This document shows, piece after piece, positions 1-6,934 of a stretch of DNA of 8,179 nt; position 1 is the first letter of the stretch, and each line of letters opens with the position of its first letter. The notes beneath the pieces were generated by a model. The model had not been told where the DNA came from and searched no databases. It was given only the letters and a program-made list of their open reading frames with translations. This DNA is from Candidatus Hydrogenedentota bacterium (GTDB lineage Bacteria > Hydrogenedentota > Hydrogenedentia > Hydrogenedentales > CAITNO01). The stretch is taken from the NCBI GenBank assembly GCA_029554925.1, contig JAKPUV010000066.1, positions 1 through 8,179 of the forward strand, written 5' to 3'. The position numbers and the translations under genes are program-made.

Positions 1-43
1 ACAGGCACGCCCCCGCCAGAACCCACCCCGTCCAGTCACGCAT
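1..43 (-). CDS. N-terminus of a divergent, probably exported protein (partial)
   Basis: On the minus strand an ATG at 43-41 opens a frame that runs to the window edge without a stop: 14 codons reading MRDWTGWVLAGACL. The short polar start followed by a small hydrophobic run ending in Ala-Cys looks like the beginning of a signal peptide. It could be a lipoprotein signal, but the residues before Cys (A-G-A) lack the usual Leu at -3, so this is uncertain. A GGGAG ribosome binding site (52-56, minus strand) lies 8 bases before the ATG, and a plausible promoter lies further upstream. The function cannot be read from so few residues. The gene is divergent from the efflux operon, so the two may share regulation. 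The main alternative is a chance ATG behind a purine-rich stretch. Confidence 0.5.
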   Translation of the reverse strand, partial: MRDWTGWVLAGACL

Positions 44-97
44 GGCCTTCACTCCCTCTTTTTTTCCGGGGCCATTCCCCCGGCGGCAACCGGTACT

Positions 98-127
98 ACT
101 ATACGCGGTGGGGCATGTAAGTTTCAG
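98..127 (-). promoter_or_regulatory. Candidate sigma70-type promoter for the divergent gene
   Basis: On the minus strand, CTGAAA (122-127, four of six matches to TTGACA) and TATAGT (98-103, five of six to TATAAT) are separated by 18 bases. Initiation would fall near position 91, giving a leader of roughly 48 bases before the ATG at 43. This AT-richer patch stands out in GC-rich surroundings. It was identified by consensus matching only, and the organism's sigma factor preferences are unknown. Confidence 0.4.
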
Positions 128-134
128 AGGATTT

Positions 135-164
135 CACCACAAGCACAAGGGATTCTTTGCGGTG
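135..164. repeat. Imperfect inverted repeat with CACC...GGTG ends
   Basis: CACCACAA (135-142) can pair with TTGCGGTG (157-164) with a single A-C mismatch, leaving a 14-base loop. The left part reads CACCACAAGCACAAGG, which resembles the degenerate CACAAAG/CGCAGAG-type short repeats often seen between genes in environmental bacterial genomes. That comparison is from memory. The element lies between the two divergent promoter candidates, so it could be a regulatory dyad or a repeat relic. Confidence 0.35.
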
Positions 165-186
165 TTTTAGGGGGCTGTGCCATAAT
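157..186 (+). promoter_or_regulatory. Weak candidate promoter for the efflux operon
   Basis: TTGCGG (157-162, only the TTG matches the -35 consensus) and CATAAT (181-186, five of six for the -10) are spaced 18 bases apart. Initiation would fall near 193, immediately before the hairpin at 201-218, giving a leader of about 240 bases before the adaptor start. It is the best plus-strand candidate I see upstream of the operon, but the -35 is poor. Confidence 0.25.
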
Positions 187-200
187 TCCGCACGTTTGTT

Positions 201-218
201 GTCCGCATTGGGGCGGAC
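201..218 (+). promoter_or_regulatory. Hairpin at the presumed start of the operon leader
   Basis: GTCCGC (201-206) and GCGGAC (213-218) form a perfect 6-bp stem around a 6-base loop (ATTGGG). If transcription starts near 193, this would be the 5' end structure of the mRNA, for example for stability. It could equally be a DNA dyad bound by a regulator. There is no T-run after it, so it is not a terminator. Confidence 0.3.
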
Positions 219-385
219 GGCATGCCCGTGGTGATGTGGGGTTGTTTGCGGCGGGTGCCGGTTTGGGCCTTTATTGGTCTGGAAATGCCGGCGGTTCCGG
301 GGAGGCTCGGTCAACGCCGCTTTTCCATTTCCACGGTTGGACAGCGCTTTGCCGGAAATCCGGTTCTCAAGTTGCCCGGTTGCGG

Positions 386-410
386 CGGCGCGCGCGGAAG
401 ATGCGCGCCG
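386..410 (+). promoter_or_regulatory. All-GC leader hairpin just upstream of the adaptor start
   Basis: CGGCGCGC (386-393) and GCGCGCCG (403-410) form a perfect 8-bp stem made only of G-C pairs, with a 9-base loop (394-402). The alternative in-frame ATG at 401 overlaps the loop and the first base of the 3' arm, which argues against it as the start. The stem is followed directly by TTTCC and then the palindrome at 411-425. It may affect translation or transcript elongation in the leader; no function is proven. Confidence 0.35.
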
Positions 411-425
411 TTTCCGGGCCGGAAA
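411..425 (+). promoter_or_regulatory. 15-base palindrome overlapping the adaptor ribosome binding site
   Basis: TTTCCGG-G-CCGGAAA is a perfect palindrome around a single central base. Its right half contains most of the GGAAAGG ribosome binding site (421-427), which lies 6 bases before the ATG at 434. It could be an operator for a dimeric repressor, or as RNA a 5-bp hairpin (loop GGGCC) masking the site. A related GCCGGAAATCCGG sequence occurs at 351-363. Confidence 0.35.
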
Positions 426-433
426 GGTTTGTC

Positions 434-1513
434 ATGCGGTCCATCCTGCGTTTTCTGGCCAGTCTACTCCTGTGCGCGCTTGTTGTCGGGGCGGGTGCGG
501 GCCTTGTCCACGCCGTGAAGCGGCTGCGTCCGCCGCAGGCGCCGCCGCCGCCCGCGGAGACGCCGCCGATGAACGTGCGGGTGCGGGCGATCACGCCGTC
601 CGTGGTGGAGGACGCGATTCTTCTGACGGGGCGGATCGAGCCGTTGGAGGAGCTGACGGTGAGCGCGGAGGCCTCCGGGGTCATCGAATGGCTGGAGGCG
701 GACGTGGGCGACCGGGTGGAGAAGGGGCAGGAACTGGCGCGGATAGACACGGCGCGCCTGCAGACGGTGTACGACCAGGCGGCCGCGCGGAAGAACCTGG
801 CGGCGCAGGAGCTGGCCAGGATGAGAAACCTGGAGAAGGGGGGGATCGCCTCGCCGCAGAACCTGGACCAGGCCAGCGCGGAGTCGGACATGGCGGCGGC
901 GGACCTGAGCGCGGCGAAGATCCAGCTGGAGAAGAGCCGCGTGTACGCGCCGATGGCCGGCATCATCAGCCAGCGGAGCCGCCGCCAGGGCGAGTTCACG
1001 GACAACGGGTCGCCCCTGTTCCGCATCGTGCAGGTGGACCGGGTGAAGACCCTGGTGGGGGTGCCCGAGCGCGACATCAACCGGTTTGCCCTGGACGACG
1101 AGGTGCGCATGACGCTGGACGCGCTTCCGGACAGGACCTTCACGGGGCGCATCAGCAAGCTGCCGCCGACGGCGGACCTCCAGACGCGCACCTTCCTGAC
1201 GGAGATCCTGCTGGACAACCCGGAGGGGCTGCTCAGGCCCGGCATGACGGCGCGGGTGCGCATGGTGCGCGAGACCTACCCGGACGCCGTCGCGGTTCCC
1301 CTGTTCGCCGTGCTCACCCTGGAGAACCAGCGTTTCGTCATGGTGGAGGAGGGCGGCGTGGCGCGGGTGCGCCCCGTGGAGCTGGGGGTGCTCCAGGGGG
1401 ACATGGTGCATGTGAAGTCGGGCCTCGCGCCGGGTGACCGCCTGATTGTGACGGGGCAGCGCGACCTGCGCGACGGGCGCCGGGTCACGGTGACCGGGGA
1501 GACCGCGGAATGA
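434..1513 (+). CDS. RND efflux periplasmic adaptor (membrane fusion protein)
   Basis: This 359-residue protein is the periplasmic link of a tripartite efflux pump and would join the transporter encoded next to an outer-membrane channel. An N-terminal hydrophobic segment (about 5-27) acts as signal or membrane anchor and is followed by a Pro-rich linker (32-45). The order is typical of the family: first half of the lipoyl-like domain (about 73-107, with the ASGVIEWL and GDRVEKGQELA signatures), an alpha-helical hairpin (about 108-170), the second lipoyl half (YAPMAGIIS, 171-179, then GEFTDNGSPLFRI), a beta-barrel domain (about 200-278) and a membrane-proximal domain (about 285-355, LAPGDRLIVTGQ). 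I chose the ATG at 434 because it gives a clean signal sequence and has GGAAAGG 6 bases upstream. The in-frame ATGs at 236 and 401 would add a non-hydrophobic extension. It overlaps the transporter gene by four bases. No lipobox is present. The substrate cannot be predicted. Confidence 0.9.
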   Translation: MRSILRFLASLLLCALVVGAGAGLVHAVKRLRPPQAPPPPAETPPMNVRVRAITPSVVEDAILLTGRIEPLEELTVSAEASGVIEWLEADVGDRVEKGQELARIDTARLQTVYDQAAARKNLAAQELARMRNLEKGGIASPQNLDQASAESDMAAADLSAAKIQLEKSRVYAPMAGIISQRSRRQGEFTDNGSPLFRIVQVDRVKTLVGVPERDINRFALDDEVRMTLDALPDRTFTGRISKLPPTADLQTRTFLTEILLDNPEGLLRPGMTARVRMVRETYPDAVAVPLFAVLTLENQRFVMVEEGGVARVRPVELGVLQGDMVHVKSGLAPGDRLIVTGQRDLRDGRRVTVTGETAE

Positions 1514-4500
1514 TCGTCTCCGACGCCGCCATCAACCGGCGGATCACCGTTTTCGTCTCCATGGTGCTGATCGTGGTGGCGGGGCTCTACGCCTACAGCG
1601 TCCTGCCGCGCGAGAGCACGCCGGAGATTGTCATCCCCATCCTGCTGGTCAGCACCAGCTACCAGGGCGTGGCCCCGGCGGACATGGAGTCCCTGGTGAC
1701 GATCCCCATCGAGCGCAAGCTCACGGGGCTGTCGGGGGTGAAGAGCATCCAGTCCACCAGCTCCGAGGGGATTTCCGTCATCCAGGTGGAGTTCGAGGCC
1801 GACGAGGACGTGGACGTGGTGCGGCAGAAGGTCCGCGACAAGGTGGACCAGGCGAAGCCGGACCTTCCGGAGGAGGCGGACGACCCGCAGATCACGGAGA
1901 TCAACGTCTCGGACTTCCCCTTCATGTTCATCTCCATGACGGGGGACCAGATTCCCCTTTCGATCATGACCAAGCTGGCGGAGGACCTGGAGGACGACAT
2001 AGAGGCGGTCAAGGGCGTCCTTGAGGTGAACGTTGTCGGCGGGGTCGAGCGCGAGATCCAGATCGTCGTGGACCCCGACCGGGTCACCGAGTACGGCATC
2101 TCCCTGGCCGACCTGGTCACCCTGGCGCGCGTGGAGAACGTGAACACGCCCGCCGGCGCCATGGAGCTGGGCGAGGGCCGCTTCTCCGTGCGCGTTCCCG
2201 GCGAGTTCACCACGGCCGACGAGATCAACAACCTGGTGGTGAAGGCGGGGCAGGGCGGGGTGGTCTACATGCGCGACATCGCGGAGATCCGCGACGGGTA
2301 CAAGGACATCGAGTCCATCTCGCGGCTGAACGGGCGGCGCGCCGTGACGCTCAGCGTGTCGAAGCGGGCGGGGGAAAACCTGATTGACGTGGCGGGGCGC
2401 GCGCGGGAGTGCATGGAGGCCTACCGGCACCGGCTGCTTCCGGGCATGGACCTTGTGGTGACGATGGACCACTCCGACGACATCCGGGACATGGTGTCCG
2501 AACTGGAGAACAACATCATCAGCGGGCTCATCCTGGTGCTGGCGGTGGTGTTCATCTTCATGGGCCTCACCAGCGCGGTCATGGTGGCCCTGGCGATCCC
2601 GCTGTCCATGCTCGTCACTTTCGCGGCGCTCTACGCCACGGGCACCACGCTGAACATGGTGGTGCTGTTCAGCCTGATCCTCGCGCTGGGCATGCTGGTG
2701 GACAACGGCATCGTGGTGGTGGAGAACATCTACCGCATGATGCAGATGGGCATGCCGCCCGTGAAGGCCGCGAAGGCGGGCGCCGGCGAGGTGGCCTGGC
2801 CGATCATCACCTCCACCCTCACCACCGTGGCCGCCTTCGCGCCCCTCATGTTCTGGCCGGGCGTCTGGGGCAGCTTCATGTTTTTCCTCCCGCAGACTGT
2901 CATCATCGCCCTGTGCGGGTCGCTGTTTGTCGGGCTCGTGGTCAACCCCGCGCTGGCGAGCCGCTTCGCCCGGGTGAAGGGCGCCCCGGAAGAGGGCGCC
3001 GAGGACCCCGAGGAGGCGATGATGCGCGCGCCCAGGTCGCTCACCATCCGCGCCTACGCCGCCCTGCTGCGGCTCGCGCTGCGCTGGCGGCTGGTCACGG
3101 TCGTCCTCGCGTTCACCAGCCTCGTGGTCATCATCGCGGTCTACGCCCAGAACCCCAGGCTGGAGTTCGTGCCCGAAACGGAGCCGCGGCAGACCCAGGT
3201 GGAGGTGGACACCTCCGAGGGCACGCGGCTGGAGGTGACGGACGGGGTGGTGCGGTCCATCGAGGCCATCGCCCGGGAGTACGGCGACGATGTGGAGCAC
3301 CTGCTGGCGAGTTCGGGGTCGCGCGGGGCGAGCACCAACGTGAACACGACGAGCACGGCGAGCCACCAGGGGCGGGTCTCGCTGGACTTCCACAAGCTGG
3401 GCACGCGCCCGGTGCGGCCCAGCGTGATCACCGAGAAACTGCGGGAGCGCCTGCGGGAGGTGACCGGGGCCGACCTCACCCTTCAACAGCAGCAGGAGGG
3501 GCCGTCGGACAAGCCCCCGGTGAACGTGGAGATCAGCGGGGACGACTTCGAGACGCTTTCCGGCCTTGCGGAGAAGGTGACGGCGGCCATCGCGGACATT
3601 CCGGGGCTGGTGGACCTGAAGGACGACTACGAGCCCGGGAAGCCGGAGATCCGGGTCGAGGTGGACCGGGAGCAGGCGCTGCTCATGGGCCTGAACACCC
3701 AGTTTGTCGGCCAGGCGGTGCAGGCGGCGGTCAACGGCCGCAAGGCGGGCACCTACCGCGAGGGGGACAAGGAGTACGACGTGACCGTCCGGTTCCCGGA
3801 GAACTTCCGGGACAATCTGGACAAGATCCGCTCCATGACCATTGTGAACCTGGGCGGGGTGCCGGTGCCGTTTTCGGCGGTGGCCCGTGTGGAGGAGGGG
3901 GTGGGGCTCGGGCCCATCAAGCGGATGGACCGCAAACGGACCATCACGGTCTCCGCCGAGGCGTCGCTGGGCTACAGCGGCGCCATGCTCCTGCAGGAGG
4001 TGCGGAAGCGCCTGGAGGGCTTCGAGCTGCCCGACGGGTATCTCATTGACTACACCGGCGAGAACGAGGACCAGGAGGAGGCGCAGGCCTTCCTCATGGA
4101 GGCCTTCGTCGTGGCGCTGTTCCTCATCGCCATGATCCTCATCACCCAGTTCAACTCGCTCATCCAGATGTTCATCGTCATGTCGTCCGTGGTCCTCTCC
4201 CTCGCCGGGGTGTTCCTCGGGCTCATCATCACGGACACGCCGTTCAGCGTCATCATGACGGGCATCGGCTGCGTGAGCCTCGCGGGCGTGGTCGTCAACA
4301 ACGCCATCGTGCTCATTGACTTCATCAACAAGCGCCGGGAAAAGGGCCTCCCCGCAGACGAGGCCATTGTGCAGGCGGGCATCACGCGGTTCCGCCCCGT
4401 CATGCTCACCGCCGTCACCACCGTGCTGGGCCTGCTGCCCATGGCGCTGGGCGTCAGCTTCGACTTCTTCGCGGGCACGTGGATCGTCGGGGGCGAGTCC

Positions 4501-4668
4501 GCCGCGTGGTGGGGGCCCATGGCCATCGCCGTCATCTTCGGCCTGAGCTTCGCCACCGTCCTCACGCTGGTGGTCGTGCCCGTGCTGTACAGCCTCACCG
4601 CCAACCTCCACAACGCGTGGACGCGCGTTGTGCGGTCCGCCACCGCCCCCGAAAGGAGCCCCGAATGA
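1510..4668 (+). CDS. RND-family inner-membrane efflux transporter, HAE/AcrB-like
   Basis: This 1052-residue proton-driven exporter has the usual size and duplicated layout: TM1 (about 11-31), a large periplasmic loop (about 35-332), TM2-6 (about 335-480), a cytoplasmic connector (481-525), TM7 (528-546), a second periplasmic loop (about 550-858) and TM8-12 (about 860-1030). Opening residues (SDAAINRRITVFVSMV, then PRESTPEI) are typical. In TM4 the motif reads LVDNGIVVVENI (396-407): D398 matches AcrB Asp407, while N399 replaces Asp408. In TM10, N930 occupies the place of AcrB Lys940 (VVVNNAIVLIDF). The TM11 motif RFRPVMLT (960-967) retains the equivalents of Arg971 and Thr978. The start ATG overlaps the adaptor stop (ATGA), with GGGGAG at 1496-1501 eight bases upstream, so translation is probably coupled. 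It is complete, with no frameshift seen. Substrate is unknown; the length and lack of a heavy-metal (CusA-type) signature favour organic compounds. Confidence 0.93.
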   Translation: MIVSDAAINRRITVFVSMVLIVVAGLYAYSVLPRESTPEIVIPILLVSTSYQGVAPADMESLVTIPIERKLTGLSGVKSIQSTSSEGISVIQVEFEADEDVDVVRQKVRDKVDQAKPDLPEEADDPQITEINVSDFPFMFISMTGDQIPLSIMTKLAEDLEDDIEAVKGVLEVNVVGGVEREIQIVVDPDRVTEYGISLADLVTLARVENVNTPAGAMELGEGRFSVRVPGEFTTADEINNLVVKAGQGGVVYMRDIAEIRDGYKDIESISRLNGRRAVTLSVSKRAGENLIDVAGRARECMEAYRHRLLPGMDLVVTMDHSDDIRDMVSELENNIISGLILVLAVVFIFMGLTSAVMVALAIPLSMLVTFAALYATGTTLNMVVLFSLILALGMLVDNGIVVVENIYRMMQMGMPPVKAAKAGAGEVAWPIITSTLTTVAAFAPLMFWPGVWGSFMFFLPQTVIIALCGSLFVGLVVNPALASRFARVKGAPEEGAEDPEEAMMRAPRSLTIRAYAALLRLALRWRLVTVVLAFTSLVVIIAVYAQNPRLEFVPETEPRQTQVEVDTSEGTRLEVTDGVVRSIEAIAREYGDDVEHLLASSGSRGASTNVNTTSTASHQGRVSLDFHKLGTRPVRPSVITEKLRERLREVTGADLTLQQQQEGPSDKPPVNVEISGDDFETLSGLAEKVTAAIADIPGLVDLKDDYEPGKPEIRVEVDREQALLMGLNTQFVGQAVQAAVNGRKAGTYREGDKEYDVTVRFPENFRDNLDKIRSMTIVNLGGVPVPFSAVARVEEGVGLGPIKRMDRKRTITVSAEASLGYSGAMLLQEVRKRLEGFELPDGYLIDYTGENEDQEEAQAFLMEAFVVALFLIAMILITQFNSLIQMFIVMSSVVLSLAGVFLGLIITDTPFSVIMTGIGCVSLAGVVVNNAIVLIDFINKRREKGLPADEAIVQAGITRFRPVMLTAVTTVLGLLPMALGVSFDFFAGTWIVGGESAAWWGPMAIAVIFGLSFATVLTLVVVPVLYSLTANLHNAWTRVVRSATAPERSPE
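4654..4658 (+). promoter_or_regulatory. Ribosome binding site fixing the start of the secreted hydrolase-like gene
   Basis: AGGAG lies 6 bases before the ATG at 4665, inside the last codons of the transporter gene. The open frame extends back to 4479, but that extension is only the transporter gene read in another frame. The site, the signal peptide that follows and the ATGA overlap together fix 4665 as the start. Confidence 0.7.
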
Positions 4669-6824
4669 CCCCCTTCCGGACGTCCTCCCTTCTCTGGGCC
4701 GCCCTGCTGGCCGCCCCGCTGTGTGCCGTTGCCCAGGCCCCCGGCCCCGACCTCACCTGCTTCCAGCAGGCGGGCGGCTACACGCCGCAGATTGACATCG
4801 CGTCCGACATGGCGGTGGTCTACGGCTGCGGTCCCGACTTTGCGGCGCGGGCGGAGGAGTGGCGGAAGCGCGGCTACACCATCGGCATGATGACCGGCAT
4901 CGCCTGGGGCGGCTACGACGCCTACTACCAGACGCCGGACGGCATCAAGAAGGAGGAGATTCAGACCGAAAAGGACGGGCGGCTCCGAATGCACGGCCAC
5001 AGCGACACGGTGGGGTACAACGTGCCGACGCCGGCCTACGTCGAGTACATCAAGAAGGTCGTGGAGCCCGCCGTGGACGCCGGGGCTCAGGCCATTTTTT
5101 TGGAGGAACCGGAATACTGGGCGGAGACCGGGTGGAGCGGGGGATTCAAGCGCGCCTGGGAAACCCGCTACGGGAAGCCGTGGGAGGCCCCCGACTCCAG
5201 CGTGGACGCCCAGTACAAGGCCAGCCGGCTCAAGTACGAGCTGTACTTCAACGCCCTGCGCGAGGTGTTCCGCCACGCCAAGGCGCGGGCCGCCGCCCAG
5301 GGGCGCACCATTGAGTGCCACGTGCCCACGCACAGCCTCGTGAACTACGCCCAGTGGCGCATCGTCAGCCCCGAGGCCAGCCTTATGGGGCTGGAGGAGA
5401 TGGACGGCTACATCGCCCAGGTCTGGACCGGCACCGCCCGCACCGCCAACGTGTACCGGGGCGTCCGCCGCTCCGAGCGCACCTTCGAGACGGGCTATCT
5501 GGAGTACGCCCAGGCCTACGGCATGGTGCGGCCCACGGGCCGCAAGGTCTGGTTTCTCGCCGACCCGGTGGAGGACAACCCGGACCGGAGCTGGAACGAC
5601 TACAAGTGGAACTATGAGTGCACCATCATCTCCTCCCTCATGTTCCCCGGGGTGTCCCGCTTCGAGGTGATGCCGTGGCCGTCCCGCATCTTCCAGGGCA
5701 CCTATCCCAAGGTGGATCTCGACGGGAAGGCGGAGCGCGAGGGCATCCCCGCGGAGTACGCCACCCAGCTCCTCACGGTGATCAACGCGCTCAACGACAT
5801 GGACCAGAAGGACGTGGCGTGGGACACGGGCACCCGCGGCATCGGCGTCATGGTGTCCGACACGCTCATGTTCCAGCGGGCGGCCCCCACGCCCAGCGAC
5901 GCCCACCTCAGCAGCTTCTTCGGCCTCGCCATGCCGATGGTCAAGCACGGGTTCCCGCTGGAGATCGTGCAGATGGAGAACCTGCTCCAGCCGGGCGTGC
6001 TCGCGGAGTGCCGCGTGCTCCTGCTGACCTACGAGGGGCAGAAGCCCCTCAAGCCCGAGTACCATGACGCCCTCGCCGAATGGGTGCGCGGCGGCGGCGC
6101 GCTGCTGTTTGTGGACGACGGGAAAGACCCCTACAACCACGTCCAGGAGTGGTGGAACGCCCAGGGGACCACGGAGGCGCTGCCGCAGGACGACCTGTTC
6201 GCCCGGCTGGGCGTGGACGCCTCGGCGAAGGCCGCCCCGCAGGCCGTCGGCAAGGGCTGGGTGCGCTGGCTGGACACCGCGCCCAGCGCCCTCGCGCGGG
6301 ACAAAAACGGCCCCGAGACGCTCATGCCCGCGCTGGGGACCCTGTGCGCGAAGATTGACCTGCAACTGCACATGCAAAACTACCTCAAACTGCGGCGCGG
6401 CCCCTACGTCATCGCCTCGGTCATGAACGAGTCGAAGTCCGACGCGCCGCTGCGGATGCAGGGGCGGTTCATAGACCTGTTCGACGCCAAACTGCCGGTC
6501 ATCGCCGAGAAGACGCTGGAACCCGACCAGCGGACCCTGCTCTACGACCTCGACTGGGCAAAGGCAAATCTGGGCGCCGCCAAGGTGGCCGCCGCCGCCA
6601 CCCGAGTGCGGGAGGAGCGGTTCGCCGACGGAAAACTGTCCTTCACCACCCGCGGCCCCGAGGGCGTGCATGCCCGTGTGCGCATCCTGCTGCCGTCAGC
6701 GCCCGCCGAAGTCCGCGTGACGCCGGAGACCGCCTTCACCCAGGCTTGGGACGCCGAAAGCGGCACCCTGCTCCTGGAATTCGACAACCGCGCCGACACC
6801 CTGTCCGTGGAGGTGGTCCTATGA
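4665..6824 (+). CDS. Secreted glycoside-hydrolase-like protein with a GH42-type trimerization-like domain
   Basis: This 719-residue exported protein is not recognised as a named enzyme. Residues 1-23 form a signal peptide (hydrophobic 9-22, AVA before Gln24); the Cys at 20 follows Leu and is not a lipobox. Residues about 30-345 look like a TIM-barrel sugar hydrolase: alternating helix/strand pattern, aromatic- and acid-rich loops, IFLEEPEYW (144-152) where clan-A hydrolases carry an acid, then MGLEEMDGY (241-249), VWFLADP (295-301) and FEVMPWP (333-339). Residues about 390-495 resemble the Rossmann-like domain of GH42 beta-galactosidases: CRVLLLTYEG (449-458) and WVRGGGALLFVDDG (473-486). The rest (about 560-719) contains beta-rich sequence, probably a sandwich domain ending at LSVEVVL. 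It overlaps the transporter stop by four bases, so it belongs to the efflux operon. Which Glu residues are catalytic, and whether it is active at all, cannot be decided here; a non-catalytic binding protein is possible. Confidence 0.7.
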   Translation: MTPFRTSSLLWAALLAAPLCAVAQAPGPDLTCFQQAGGYTPQIDIASDMAVVYGCGPDFAARAEEWRKRGYTIGMMTGIAWGGYDAYYQTPDGIKKEEIQTEKDGRLRMHGHSDTVGYNVPTPAYVEYIKKVVEPAVDAGAQAIFLEEPEYWAETGWSGGFKRAWETRYGKPWEAPDSSVDAQYKASRLKYELYFNALREVFRHAKARAAAQGRTIECHVPTHSLVNYAQWRIVSPEASLMGLEEMDGYIAQVWTGTARTANVYRGVRRSERTFETGYLEYAQAYGMVRPTGRKVWFLADPVEDNPDRSWNDYKWNYECTIISSLMFPGVSRFEVMPWPSRIFQGTYPKVDLDGKAEREGIPAEYATQLLTVINALNDMDQKDVAWDTGTRGIGVMVSDTLMFQRAAPTPSDAHLSSFFGLAMPMVKHGFPLEIVQMENLLQPGVLAECRVLLLTYEGQKPLKPEYHDALAEWVRGGGALLFVDDGKDPYNHVQEWWNAQGTTEALPQDDLFARLGVDASAKAAPQAVGKGWVRWLDTAPSALARDKNGPETLMPALGTLCAKIDLQLHMQNYLKLRRGPYVIASVMNESKSDAPLRMQGRFIDLFDAKLPVIAEKTLEPDQRTLLYDLDWAKANLGAAKVAAAATRVREERFADGKLSFTTRGPEGVHARVRILLPSAPAEVRVTPETAFTQAWDAESGTLLLEFDNRADTLSVEVVL

Positions 6825-6845
6825 CGGGATGCCTTCTGCCGTAAC

Positions 6846-6871
6846 GCCGGCGTCCCGCCGGCCTCGTCTTT
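6846..6871 (+). terminator. Possible terminator after the efflux operon
   Basis: GCCGGCG (6846-6852) and CGCCGGC (6856-6862) form a perfect 7-bp stem with a 3-base loop (TCC), 22 bases after the stop codon of the hydrolase-like gene. The downstream CTCGTCTTT is only weakly U-rich, so intrinsic termination may be inefficient. The structure may instead protect the 3' end of the mRNA or be an intergenic palindromic repeat. Confidence 0.4.
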
Positions 6872-6917
6872 GAGTTAACGTTGCGTCGGCGGTCCGCGCG
6901 TCATGGGGAGCGCAGCG

Positions 6918-6934
6918 CGGGCATCTCGTGCCCG
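6918..6934. repeat. Small inverted repeat next to the 66-base element
   Basis: CGGGCA (6918-6923) and TGCCCG (6929-6934) form a 6-bp stem with loop TCTCG. Its right arm overlaps the left end of the inverted-repeat element at 6931-6996, so the two may be parts of one composite palindromic repeat. Confidence 0.35.

Larger units (their letters stand above)
44..433. other. Divergent intergenic region
   Basis: This is about 390 bases between a probable minus-strand gene start (43) and the adaptor start (434). It is less GC-rich in its left half and holds a minus-strand promoter candidate near 98-127, a weak plus-strand candidate near 157-186, an imperfect inverted repeat (135-164), and three further inverted repeats (201-218, 386-410, 411-425). 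Plus-strand frames opening at 222, 236 and 274 overlap this region, but their translations here are low-complexity Gly/Arg/Ala sequence without a recognisable domain. I therefore treat the region as non-coding. Confidence 0.6.

Noticed and set aside
236..433. N-terminal extension of the adaptor frame (starts at 236 or 401)
   Set aside because: The added residues lack hydrophobic signal character and would bury the clear signal/anchor sequence. The start at 434 has GGAAAGG at 6 bases, while 401 has its purine run directly abutting the ATG.
222..518. Small plus-strand frame of 98 codons in the leader
   Set aside because: It overlaps the adaptor start in another frame, and the translation shows no family pattern; a regulatory leader peptide cannot be excluded but nothing supports it.
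1276..4611. Minus-strand open frame of 1111 codons opposite the adaptor and transporter genes
   Set aside because: Its translation is dominated by His, Arg, Asp, Gly and Glu without domain pattern, as expected from the reverse of a GC-rich coding sequence with few A/T-containing stop codons. The plus-strand genes are clear family members.
4479..4664. Upstream extension of the hydrolase-like gene frame
   Set aside because: It is the transporter gene read in another frame. The signal peptide and AGGAG site place the start at 4665.
4050..6671. Minus-strand open frame of 873 codons opposite the transporter end and hydrolase-like gene
   Set aside because: It has low-complexity composition, no start context and spans two well-supported plus-strand genes; it is a reverse-strand shadow.
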